From assembly GCA_027624995.1 (NCBI GenBank), contig JAQBTI010000075.1, positions 1-9,274 on the forward strand: 9,274 nt of DNA, read 5' to 3'. Below are positions 1 through 6,995 of the stretch, piece by piece (the first letter of the stretch is position 1; each line of letters opens with the position of its first letter). This stretch comes from Chloroflexota bacterium. Its GTDB lineage: Bacteria > Chloroflexota > Dehalococcoidia > Lucifugimonadales > CATQGZ01. The notes under the pieces were generated by a model. That model searched no databases and was not told where the DNA came from. It saw only the letters and a program-made list of their open reading frames with translations. Made by a program: the position numbers and the translations under genes.

Positions 1-3000
1 TTTCTGAACCTTTGAGGGGGCCTGCACAAGCGCTCGCACCAGGCTCGTCGCATGGTCATCTGCTTGGCTATCAATCATTGGAACAGGCAATTGCTCCAGG
101 AACTGGATGAACACTTGGATGTAGCCGTTTTGCAATTGGGTACAAAGATGAGAGAGAAAGAACCAACCTAGGCGCGAGTTGAGAATGGCAGCTATGCTTG
201 GCGTGGGAGCCCACACAGAGAAAGAGGCATCATTGTGCAAGAGGCCAGATTCGTCATATGAAAAGTCGGGGCTATTAATGAATCGATTGACAATGACCTT
301 TGGAAGCTCAAAATCCAGGTAATAGTCGACCGAATCTTGGAGCTCAAACCATTTGTAGCTTCCAGGTTTCCGTCCAGGACCGGGCTGTCCAGAGGATTTC
401 TTTGGCTCAAGCTCCTTGCGCCACCACATGAGATAGTCACGGATCGCTGGATAATCGTCGATACTTGTTCCGCGCCTCGTGAAAATGACGTAGAGGCTAT
501 TCCAGACCGCTCGCCACCTCTTGATATCACGGCCTCTCAGCCATGGCTTGATTAGTTCAGCACTGCGAGGGTCTTCAGCAATAAGACCTCGCCGCGTCTC
601 ATCGTTTATAACGAAAGCTTTGCCCAAGCCTGTCTTCACGCCATAGAGGATTCGCCCGTTCACATACTCACGTAGCGGTTTCCCTTCGCTCATTAATCTA
701 TGGAATAACCGCACCAGGGCTGGGTCCTCTAGAATCCAGCTGTGCCTCCGGAGCAACACCTGGGGGTAATCTGGCACCTCCGTCTCTTTAAGAAGGCCAC
801 CCAAGTCTTCTAGCACCCTTCGGACGTTCTCTGGATTGACTTGCAGCCGGGCCTCGGTGAGCTTTCTGCGGACGGGGTACGTCAGATTTGCCACCCGAAG
901 GGAGTGCTCCTCTCCTTGCTCATCCTTGTGCCCGACGACCACCGCTGGATAGGCGGCTACCTGTTTGCCGTTGGCTTCAAACAGGGGCAAGTCACCGAAA
1001 TCCAGGATGCGATCCACTACCATTGTGTTGGGCATGTGGCCCCGCAGGTCTTCCCCATAAGCGGCCCGCATGTACTTGTTGCTGGTGATGAAAGCCAGCC
1101 AGCCACCAGGCCTGAGAATCTGGAGGGCACGGCCATAAAAGAAGACCAGTATGTCGGCGGTTCCAGCGTAGACCTCGGGGAAGGCCTGGCGGTAGCTCTC
1201 CTGGTCACTGGCATCCAGCTTCTCCTGGCGGACGTATGGCGGGTTGGCCAGCACGATATCAAATCCTGCGTTTGCATTTCCCTGGGCCAATATCTCTGGG
1301 AAGGCAATAGGCCAGAGAAAGGGCTTCTGGATCAGGGCGAAGTTCCTGGAGTCAACCTCAGAGATGATGCCATAAAGCTGGTCGACCCTGGCCTGAGCCT
1401 GTTTTAGGGCGTTCTTCCTGGCAGTGAGGCCTTTGGCATAGGCGACATCTTCCTCGGCCCTTTTGACAGCCTCTTCCAGGTGCAACCATATGATCTGGCC
1501 CTGGGCCTTGCCAATGCGGTCACGGAGGTCTTTGAGGCGCAGGGGATTCCGGTGAGTGGAGTCGAACTCCTGGCGCCACCGCCCGATACTGGTGACCAGG
1601 CCATCGACCTTATGTCTCAGCTCCAGGCTAACGGTGGTTTCCTTGGGCGGCCATGAACCCACGAAGGTGATGTCCGCCACCCGGTCCACCAGGGAATCGC
1701 CGGCGACTATCCGAAAGTCCAGGTTGGGCAGGGGAGCGTCCCTGGGCGGCTCCAAGAGGTCCAGCACCAGGGAGAGCCATAGTCGGAGCTGGCAGATTTC
1801 CACTGCTTCGGGGTTGATGTCCACGCCGTACAGGCTGTACTGGATCGCATGGCGCTTCCAGTCTGTGATGAGTTGCTCCTCGTCCTGGATGTCCTCCCGC
1901 TTGCTGTATTCAATGCTCCGGCGAAGAAGGATCATCTCCTGCATCATGCCCAGGAGGAAGGCACCGGACCCGACGGCCGGGTCGCACACGCGGACCAACT
2001 CCAGGGCGGAGACCAGGCGTTCCTCCAGCTCGCGGGGCAGCGGCTTGCCGCCTTCCTCCTTCTCGACAGCCTGCTTCCGGAGCCAGTCCAGGGTCTCCCG
2101 GGATACTCCTGTCTGGTCGCACAGATAGCCGTCCAGGGCCTGCCGGCACATGAAGTGGACGATTTCGCGGGGGGTGTAGTAGGTCCCAGTATCGTGACGT
2201 GCATCGCCTTGATACAGGTTCTCGAAGACGCGGCCCAGGCGCTCTGGGTCGGGGTCAACGGACTGATCGTCGGGCGTTGACTCCCTCGTGGTGAAGCGAT
2301 AGCGGGAGAGAAGGCCCAGGACGGTGCGGGGTGGGTCTTCGTCTGCATCGGGGTCGAAGACCTCGTCGGGGATGGAGACCTCGCCGCCGTCGTCCACGGC
2401 GTCCTCGAGGCGGTTCTTGCGGAAGAGACCGCCGTTGAGGTATGGCGTGTACCCCAGGAGGTCGCGCACGGCCTGGCTGGGCGTCCCCAAGGCCATGCCC
2501 TCAAAAAAGAGGGGTACCAGCAGGCCGCGGTAGTACTCTTGCACCGGTGCCTGGTCTCGCCTGTTCCACAAGCTTAGCAGATAGTCGGGATACCCCATCC
2601 CACCCGGCTCCCCGAGCCACTTCTTGGACTGGAGGAACCAGAGGAAGAGCATGCGGCCCATTTGGCGCGTTGCCCAGGCGCGGGCATCCTCGATGGTCAG
2701 CTTCCCGACGACCGGGTGGTCGGCGTTGTGGGCCAACAGGGCCTCAGCCATGCGGTCGCGGACCTTCATATACTCCTGGTAGAACCTGGTCGTAACCCGC
2801 TCGACGCTGAAGACCTTCTGCCAGTGAAGGGAAACGTCCAGCAGAGTAGCGCCGGGCCAGAGGGCCAAGTCCCGCAGCAGGTCGCGGTGGAACCGATTGG
2901 GCTGTTTCAGGTCTACCAGGGCGCGGACGCTGCTGACAGCGGTTGTGGCGTCCGCCCCTTTGCTCACTGCTGCGGCGGAGCGGGGCAGAACAAACTCGGC

Positions 3001-3399
3001 CTCCTTGACGTTGGAGCGTTGGAGTTCATTGGGAACCAGGATGACCATGGAGCGGGCATCTTGCACCTGCTCCACGAGTGCACGGGCGATCCGTCGCCGG
3101 GGGCGGTCCCGGTCAGTGGAGCGCCGTCCCCATCCTTCCTCGGTCAGGACGGCGACCCATAGGCCAACGGTGCCCTGTTTGGCGTCGTGGGCCCCGACAC
3201 GGTATAGCTCCTTGACCCCGAAGTGATCGGAGCGCTGCGCGAAGAACCACTTCAGGCCACCACGCAGAGGGCCGGCGAGCTGGTCCTCGGGGGAGCTGAT
3301 GGGCTGGAAGCCGAGGAATGTAGCAAGGGGAGCGGCTCGTTGGGGATCTCCTCCGAACCAGCGTAGTGCTTCTACTATGTCGTTGACGTTTGTGATACT
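1..3399 (-). CDS. Eco57I-type adenine DNA methylase / type IIG-like restriction-modification enzyme, 3' end beyond window, 5' end disrupted
   Basis: The reverse strand is open for 1133 codons with no stop, checked codon by codon. Numbering from 3399, the frame shows GTYYTPREIVHF (about 405-416), the SAM-binding motif CDPAVGSGAFLLG (472-484), GVDINPEAVEICQLRLWL (525-542), a charged, probably coiled segment (about 605-690), and the catalytic NPPY of N6-adenine methylases (719-722). After about residue 880 it resembles a TaqI/Eco57I C-terminal specificity domain: KPWLRGRDIKRW, then LNSRLGWFF and LEQLPVP. The product would methylate adenine in a specific DNA site, for self-marking or as part of a restriction system. 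I see no convincing PD-(D/E)XK nuclease motif in the N-terminal 300 residues, so methylase-only is possible, as in DISARM- or BREX-like systems. No ATG, GTG or TTG occurs in frame before GTG 3073-3075. The in-frame TGA (3400-3402) lies in a tRNA-derived repeat, so the gene may have lost its true start. Confidence 0.9.
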
Positions 3400-3431
3400 T
3401 CAGCTCCGAAGGCTGACGTGCTACCGCTACA
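3397..3431 (-). repeat. 35-nt copy of the interior of the tRNA-Gln gene (possible attachment-site remnant)
   Basis: These 35 nt match 3711-3745 inside the tRNA-Gln gene at 34 of 35 positions, in the same orientation, 314 bp apart. The copy spans the D arm, anticodon arm and part of the variable loop, with no acceptor stem or T arm. The single difference (3408 versus 3722) is the middle anticodon base, TTG becoming TCG. Such tRNA fragments are typical footprints of tyrosine-recombinase integration. However, the flank on the methylase side does not continue into the tRNA 3' half, as a simple integration scar would. The copy adds three stops (3400-3402, 3421-3423, 3427-3429) in the frame of the downstream methylase. 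Confidence 0.85.
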
Positions 3432-3455
3432 GCAGTTCGCCGAATTCTTCGGTCG

Positions 3456-3662
3456 TTAGGCCTGTCCCGTCGAGTATAGAGGCGAGAGTGGGATGGGTAT
3501 TCCGTCCTCCAGAAGTGCTTGGAGATAAGCCTCGTTGGCCTCCTTGACGTTCGTCAGGGCAACTTCCCTGGTCTCGCCCTGCGAAACGCAACCTTCGAGC
3601 GCCGGGACATGAGCGACGAAGCCCGATTCCCGGCCCTTTTCGATGATTACCGGGTACTTCAT
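3456..3662 (-). CDS. hicB: HicB-family antitoxin-like protein, orphan
   Basis: This 68-residue protein begins MKYPVIIEKG and continues GFVAHVPALEGCVSQGE (about 14-30), then an EVALTNVKEANEAYLQALLEDG helix region. This is the compact partially degraded RNase-H-like fold of HicB antitoxins (old UPF0150). HicB proteins neutralise the HicA mRNA interferase and often repress their own operon. The length equals the core domain alone, without the C-terminal DNA-binding domain of longer HicBs. ATG 3660-3662 is preceded by an AAGGGTAGG purine stretch. The start lies only 19 nt after the tRNA-Gln CCA end, so the two may share a transcript. No hicA-like frame lies between its stop and the tRNA-derived repeat at 3431, nor on the tRNA side. 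It may be a solitary regulator, or the toxin gene may have been lost with the rearrangement. Confidence 0.75.
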   Translation of the reverse strand: MKYPVIIEKGRESGFVAHVPALEGCVSQGETREVALTNVKEANEAYLQALLEDGIPIPLSPLYSTGQA

Positions 3663-3681
3663 CCTACCCTTCTTTTCTTTC

Positions 3682-3755
3682 TGGCTGCCCGGCCTGGATT
3701 CGAACCAGGGACTTCAGCTCCAAAGGCTGACGTGCTACCGCTACACTACCGGGCA
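3682..3755 (-). tRNA. trnQ: tRNA-Gln (anticodon UUG), CCA encoded
   Basis: Read on the minus strand, the acceptor arms TGCCCGG (3755-3749) and CCGGGCA (3692-3686) pair fully. The anticodon stem TCAGC/GCTGA encloses loop CTTTGGA, placing TTG at positions 34-36 (3723-3721). The T arm is CCTGG-TTCGAAT-CCAGG. The discriminator base is G, followed by an encoded CCA (3684-3682). U1-A72 and G73 fit glutamine tRNAs. The gene reads CAA, and CAG by wobble. It lies 86 bp downstream of the DUF5808 gene and 19 nt upstream of hicB, on the same strand. I see no clear promoter of its own, so transcription from the DUF5808 side is possible. Confidence 0.95.
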
Positions 3756-3768
3756 TCGAGAGGACTCA

Positions 3769-3831
3769 CCGCAGAGGACGCGGAGATTTCTAGATGATTC
3801 TCCACCTCAGCGGCCTCCGCGCGCTCTGCGG
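3769..3831. repeat. Imperfect inverted repeat between the DUF5808 gene and tRNA-Gln
   Basis: Arms 3769-3785 and 3815-3831 pair at 15 of 17 positions, around a 29-nt loop. The arm CCGCAGAGGACGCGGAG resembles interspersed 'cgcagaggacgcagag' repeats that I recall from environmental bacterial genomes; that link is from memory. Transcribed leftward, the hairpin follows the DUF5808 stop by about 10 nt. It could terminate or stabilise that transcript, or simply be a repeat copy. It has no T tract typical of an intrinsic terminator. Confidence 0.55.
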
Positions 3832-3841
3832 TCAGACGGTC

Positions 3842-4135
3842 CTAGGTCTTCGACGGCTCCTCGTGTTCGGCCTCAGGCGCGGGTTCGGCCGGGCTGAGGC
3901 GTTCTCTGACCTGGTACAGGTTCAATGACCAGCCTACGCCGAAGACGTGCGGCGTAAACATCCTGGGGTCCTCCCGGTTCCACCAGCGCTTCCGCACTCT
4001 CTTGAGAGTCGGAAAGCGGAACTCGAAGGGCACCCCCAGGAACCTGCCGTGAGACTTCTTGCTGGTGACCGCATGGACCACGACCGCGACGGTGAAAACC
4101 GAGGTCGCGATCTTCATCATGGCTCTGAGCTGCAT
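3842..4135 (-). CDS. Small DUF5808-domain protein with hydrophobic N-terminus
   Basis: This 97-residue protein has a basic start and a hydrophobic stretch (MKIATSVFTVAVVVHAV, residues 7-23), likely a single membrane anchor or uncleaved signal. A basic linker follows, then DPRMFTPHVFGVGWSLNLY (56-74). That block matches the DUF5808 signature, which pairs an Asp-Pro-Arg with an aromatic/Gly-rich 'GxGWTLN' end. The tail after residue 80 is acidic and Pro/Glu-rich. The function of DUF5808 is unknown. The ATG is preceded by AGGGAAGG at a suitable distance and by a TATATT box about 44 nt upstream. Met6 or Met7 are alternative starts. The opposite-frame readings here lack any recognisable domain. 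Confidence 0.75.
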   Translation of the reverse strand: MQLRAMMKIATSVFTVAVVVHAVTSKKSHGRFLGVPFEFRFPTLKRVRKRWWNREDPRMFTPHVFGVGWSLNLYQVRERLSPAEPAPEAEHEEPSKT

Positions 4136-4178
4136 CTGCGCCTTCCCTGCGCGCCCCTGACCGGGGCGGTACAGAACT

Positions 4179-4207
4179 AATATACCGCAAGGCGGCGACG
4201 GGACACC
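4179..4207 (-). promoter_or_regulatory. Candidate promoter for the DUF5808 gene (and perhaps tRNA-Gln and hicB)
   Basis: On the minus strand a TATATT hexamer occupies 4184-4179, in an otherwise GC-rich stretch, about 44 nt before the DUF5808 start. At 17-nt spacing the -35 position reads GGTGTC, a weak match to TTGACA. The call rests mainly on the -10 hexamer and its position. Confidence 0.4.
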
Positions 4208-4331
4208 ACCGCGCGAGTCCGGTTGCGGGGTTTTTTGTCCGGGGACATCTCCAGGGTGACCACCGTGAAGATGCCTTTCCGAGCGCAGGGAGGGACCTAA
4301 GACGGTAGCGGGCGGAGGTCATACGGCAATG

Positions 4332-4463
4332 GGTTTTGCACCAAAAGTCGTATTGCCGGGCCGTGGTTCGACAGGCTCACCACGAACGTAGCTTCAAATC
4401 CACCGTTCGTCCTGAGCTTGTCGAAGGGCAATTCACGCCACGCGGCACTTTTGGTGCAAAGCC
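4332..4463. repeat. Nested palindromic repeat (MITE-like), outer arms
   Basis: Outer arms 4332-4348 (GGTTTTGCACCAAAAGT) and 4447-4463 are inverted copies, matching at 16 of 17 positions. They enclose a second, unrelated inverted repeat (4367-4425). CGGCAAT/ATTGCCG pairs (4324-4330, 4352-4358) and a further CCGGCAAT (4464-4471) extend the structure. One repeat appears inserted in another. No transposase is encoded, so any mobility would need a partner supplied elsewhere. Confidence 0.7.
4367..4425. repeat. Inner inverted repeat of the 'TTCGACARGCTCA' interspersed type
   Basis: Arms 4367-4388 and 4404-4425 are 22 nt each and match at 19 of 22 positions around a 15-nt loop. The left arm begins TTCGACAGGCTCACC and the right arm ends GAGCTTGTCGAA. 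Similar arms recur between genes in many environmental genomes (recalled, not searched). In translation they give the familiar spurious peptides 'FDKLRTNGG' and 'VSLSNHG'. Confidence 0.75.
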
Positions 4464-4479
4464 CCGGCAATGCGGCATC

Positions 4480-4585
4480 GACATGTTGACTAATCAGCGG
4501 CCTTAGACCCCTCGCTCCACTCGGGGTGACATGTTGACGGCGTGACATGCTATCGGGGGTGGGATGTTGGTCATTGTCCGGGGAC
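4480..4585. repeat. Short direct repeats, possible decayed insertion-sequence ends
   Basis: GACATGTTGAC occurs at 4480-4490 and 4528-4538, with a partial copy (TGACATGC) at 4543-4550. TTGTCCGGGGAC occurs at 4574-4585 and also at 4235-4246. Strings of the type TGTCCGGGGACATGTTGAC remind me of the ends of some insertion sequences, but no transposase remains. The assignment is weak. Confidence 0.35.
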
Positions 4586-4713
4586 GTGATGTTCTCGCGT
4601 TGGCCCGGTGGTCGTCATAGAGCGTCGGCCCTTGCGGACCCCATGCCTCCTGGTGAGCCATGGCAGCCTATTTGGCCAACCTAGACTTCAAACCGGACCC
4701 TAGGCCCGTTGGC

Positions 4714-4742
4714 TAGTTAAGGCCTTTACCATCGCCTATACT
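4714..4742 (+). promoter_or_regulatory. Candidate sigma-70-type promoter of the MoxR operon
   Basis: TATACT at 4737-4742 is a near-consensus -10. At 17-nt spacing the -35 position (4714-4719) reads TAGTTA, a poor match, so an activator may be needed. Transcription would begin about 4749, giving a leader of roughly 47 nt. An imperfect hairpin (GCCAACCTAG at 4675-4684 against CTAG and GTTGGC ending at 4713) lies just upstream and could be an operator, but this is speculation. Confidence 0.45.
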
Positions 4743-4795
4743 GTACGAACTCACGTCCGGCACATGAGCGTGGGAATCATTGAGAGGTCTGGCTC

Positions 4796-5755
4796 ATGGC
4801 GTCGGAGCCCCAAGTGGACCAGGTCAAAGAGATCGCAACGCGGCTGAGGGAGGGCGCCCAGCGCGTTATCGTTGGCAAGGGCGAGGTCATCAACTCGGCC
4901 ATCATCGCGCTGCTCTGCCGCGGCCATATCCTGGTCGAGGACGTGCCCGGCATCGGCAAGACGACGCTGTCCAAGGTCTTGGCCCAGTCCCTCGGCTGCA
5001 CCTTCAAGCGCATCCAGTTCACACCCGACCTGATGCCCACCGACGTCCTGGGCGTGAACTTCTTCAACCAGAGGTCGGGCGAGTTCGAGTTCAGGGAAGG
5101 GCCGATATTCGCGCAGGTCGTGCTGGCCGACGAGATCAACCGGGCTACTCCTCGGACCCAGTCTGCACTGCTGGAGGCCATGCAGGAGCGGCAGGCGACG
5201 ATCGACGGAGTCTCGATGCCGCTGCCCGACCCATTCGTCGTAATCGCGACCCAGAACCCCATCGAGATGGAGGGGACCTTCCCGCTGCCTGAGGCACAGG
5301 TGGACCGGTTCATGGTCAACGTGAAGTTGGGATACCCGTCGGCCGACGAGGAGTCGGACATACTCCTGCGGTTCGAGCAGGACTCGGTCCCGCCCGCAGT
5401 CGACCCGGTTACCAATGCGGATGAGCTTCGGAGTGCGCAACGTACGGTGACGACCGTCCGAGTCGACGATTCTGTTCGGGGCTACGTCGTCAGTATCATC
5501 CGGGCCACACGAGAGCATGAAGGTCTCTCACTTGGAGCCAGCCCGCGCGCGGCGCTGGCGCTCTACAAGGTATCTCAGGCACTGGCCGCCATCGAAGGCC
5601 GGGACTTCGTCACACCGGACGACGTCAAAGCAATGGCGGTGCCGGTATTGAGTCACCGCCTCGTCCTTACTTCCAACTCGCGCCTACGGGGCCACACGAC
5701 CTCCCAGATCGTCGAGCAGGTCCTGTCCGCAGCACCCGTGCCCATAGAGAGATAG
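4796..5755 (+). CDS. MoxR-family AAA+ ATPase
   Basis: This 319-residue protein has the usual MoxR length and motif order. Walker A is EDVPGIGKTT (48-57), Walker B LADEINRATPRTQ (110-122), sensor 1 IATQNP (150-155). These are followed by EGTFPLPEAQVDRF (159-172) and sensor 2 GASPRAAL (247-254) in the lid domain. MoxR ATPases form rings that act as chaperones for assembly or metal/cofactor loading of protein complexes, usually with vWA or DUF58 partners. ATG 4796 is preceded by GAGAGG (4782-4787) at a suitable distance. The stop is 4 nt before the DUF58 start, so this is the first gene of the operon. Catalytic residues look intact. The family is clear; the substrate is unknown. Confidence 0.96.
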   Translation: MASEPQVDQVKEIATRLREGAQRVIVGKGEVINSAIIALLCRGHILVEDVPGIGKTTLSKVLAQSLGCTFKRIQFTPDLMPTDVLGVNFFNQRSGEFEFREGPIFAQVVLADEINRATPRTQSALLEAMQERQATIDGVSMPLPDPFVVIATQNPIEMEGTFPLPEAQVDRFMVNVKLGYPSADEESDILLRFEQDSVPPAVDPVTNADELRSAQRTVTTVRVDDSVRGYVVSIIRATREHEGLSLGASPRAALALYKVSQALAAIEGRDFVTPDDVKAMAVPVLSHRLVLTSNSRLRGHTTSQIVEQVLSAAPVPIER

Positions 5756-5759
5756 CAGC

Positions 5760-6995
5760 TTGACCGGCCAGTCGTGGCACGAGCTGTGGATGCTGTTTCT
5801 GGTCGTCCTCGCGATCGTGGGTTTCTTCACGGGGCAGGCGCTGGTTGTGGGCTTCGCCGGGATGGCCTTGCTGACGTCTGGCATCGCCTGGGCCTGGAAC
5901 AAGCTCTCACTGGTGGACCTGTCTTATACACGTGAGCTGTCCGAGTCCCGGGTGTTTGCCGGCGAGTCCGTCACCCTGACCCTGACCGTGACCAACCGGA
6001 AGCCCATTCCGCTTCCGCGGGTTCGCATAGAAGACGAGTTGCCTGAAGAACTCCGGATCGGCGGGACCGAGGGTGAGCCTGGCTCCAGCCCCCACACCCG
6101 GACGCTGAAACACTCGACATCGATGTCGTGGTACGAGCGAATCCGCTGGGAATACACGGTGAAGTGCACCGAGCCCGGGTTCTACCGCCTGGGATCGGTC
6201 AGGATGGAGAGCGGCGACCTGTTCGGGTTCTTCACCAGTCATGCCACCACGCCCGGCAAGGAGTACCTGCTGGTATACCCCAGGGTCGTACCACTGGCCG
6301 AGCTGGGTCTGCCTGCGGTCCGGCCCCTTGGCGAGGTCTTGTCCGGCTCGCGCGTCTTCGAGGACCCCGCCCGGCCGGCAGGTATCCGGGAGTACCAGCT
6401 GGGCGACCCCCTGAAGATCGTGGACTGGAAGGCAACGGCGAGGCTTCAGGGACTCCATGTTCGGACCTTCGAGCCGACCTCTACGATCACGGTTGTCCTG
6501 GTCGTCGCCGTCGAGACCATGAGCAGGCGATGGGAGGGCTACTCAAGGTTGCACTTGGACCGAGTGATCACGGCCGCGGCCTCCGTCGCATCGTACTCAG
6601 CCGAGCGAGCCTACACTCTTGGACTGTTCTCAAACGGTACGCCGATCCTGGCTGACCGGCCCATGAGGGTATCGCCGAGCCGGTCCCCCGAGCAGCTCAC
6701 AATCATCCTGGAGGCACTGGCCACTCTACGGCCGTTTGAAGCTGCCCCCATGGCGACCCAGTTAAGCGAGCACTCGCGAAGGTTCCCGTTCGGGACGACG
6801 CTGGCGATCGTCGTTGCCTTCATGCACCCCGAGCTGGCGCTGGTCATCGGAGATCTGAGCCGGCAAGGGCACAAGGTCGTCGTCGTATATGTGGGGTCAG
6901 GGGCATGTCCAGACCTTCCGGACGGTGTGATCGTCCACGAAATCGGAGGCTACTTCGACAGGCTTGGGGTTGGAAGTGAGTACGGTCAGGCGTAG
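5760..6995 (+). CDS. DUF58-domain membrane protein, partner of MoxR
   Basis: This 411-residue protein starts with two membrane helices (about 9-25 and 27-46). A beta-rich segment follows (SRVFAGESVTLTLTVTNRKP, about 62-81). The DUF58 hallmark is REYQLGDPLKIVDWKATARL (210-229), followed by LHVRTFEPT. The next part fits a vWA-like fold (TITVVLVVAVETMSRRW), but the usual metal-binding DxSxS is replaced by VETMS, as happens in DUF58 proteins. DUF58 proteins are thought to work with MoxR ATPases on envelope complexes. The start is TTG 5760-5762, 4 nt after the MoxR stop, with GAGAG just upstream. The 3' end overlaps the next gene, supporting coupled translation. Confidence 0.93.
   Translation: MTGQSWHELWMLFLVVLAIVGFFTGQALVVGFAGMALLTSGIAWAWNKLSLVDLSYTRELSESRVFAGESVTLTLTVTNRKPIPLPRVRIEDELPEELRIGGTEGEPGSSPHTRTLKHSTSMSWYERIRWEYTVKCTEPGFYRLGSVRMESGDLFGFFTSHATTPGKEYLLVYPRVVPLAELGLPAVRPLGEVLSGSRVFEDPARPAGIREYQLGDPLKIVDWKATARLQGLHVRTFEPTSTITVVLVVAVETMSRRWEGYSRLHLDRVITAAASVASYSAERAYTLGLFSNGTPILADRPMRVSPSRSPEQLTIILEALATLRPFEAAPMATQLSEHSRRFPFGTTLAIVVAFMHPELALVIGDLSRQGHKVVVVYVGSGACPDLPDGVIVHEIGGYFDRLGVGSEYGQA

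Larger units (their letters stand above)
4136..4795. other. 660-bp intergenic region between divergent units, no believable gene
   Basis: The region separates the leftward DUF5808/tRNA unit from the rightward MoxR operon. It contains candidate promoters near each end, a nested palindrome (4332-4463), two copies of GACATGTTGAC (4480-4490, 4528-4538), two copies of TTGTCCGGGGAC (4235-4246, 4574-4585) and an imperfect hairpin (4675-4713). The only notable open frame (minus 4297-4548) is a translation of the palindromic repeat, not a protein gene. Confidence 0.7.

Noticed and set aside
841..3162. Open frames on the plus strand of up to 190 codons (841-1407, 1556-2128, 1849-2280, 2662-3162)
   Set aside because: They lie antisense to the methylase frame, which has clear SAM and NPPY motifs, and show no domain of their own. 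They are side effects of GC-rich codon bias.
1..3399. Naming the methylase as BREX PglX or DISARM DrmMI
   Set aside because: No other BREX or DISARM gene is in the window, and the N-terminus does not look like PglX to me. Only the Eco57I-type methylase call is supported.
3643..3897. Plus-strand open frame reading LDSNQGLQLQRLTCYRY
   Set aside because: This is the translation of the antisense of tRNA-Gln, a well-known type of false gene call.
4209..4236. Short GC stem followed by TTTTTT on the plus strand, as a terminator
   Set aside because: The stem pairs for only about 4 bp and no plus-strand gene lies upstream for it to terminate.
4297..4548. Minus-strand 83-codon open frame containing FDKLRTNGG and VSLSNHG
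   Set aside because: These peptides are translations of the 4367-4425 inverted repeat and recur as spurious proteins.
4751..5518. Minus-strand open frames of 255 and 212 codons opposite the MoxR gene
   Set aside because: The plus frame has every MoxR motif in order; the antisense frames have no recognisable domain.
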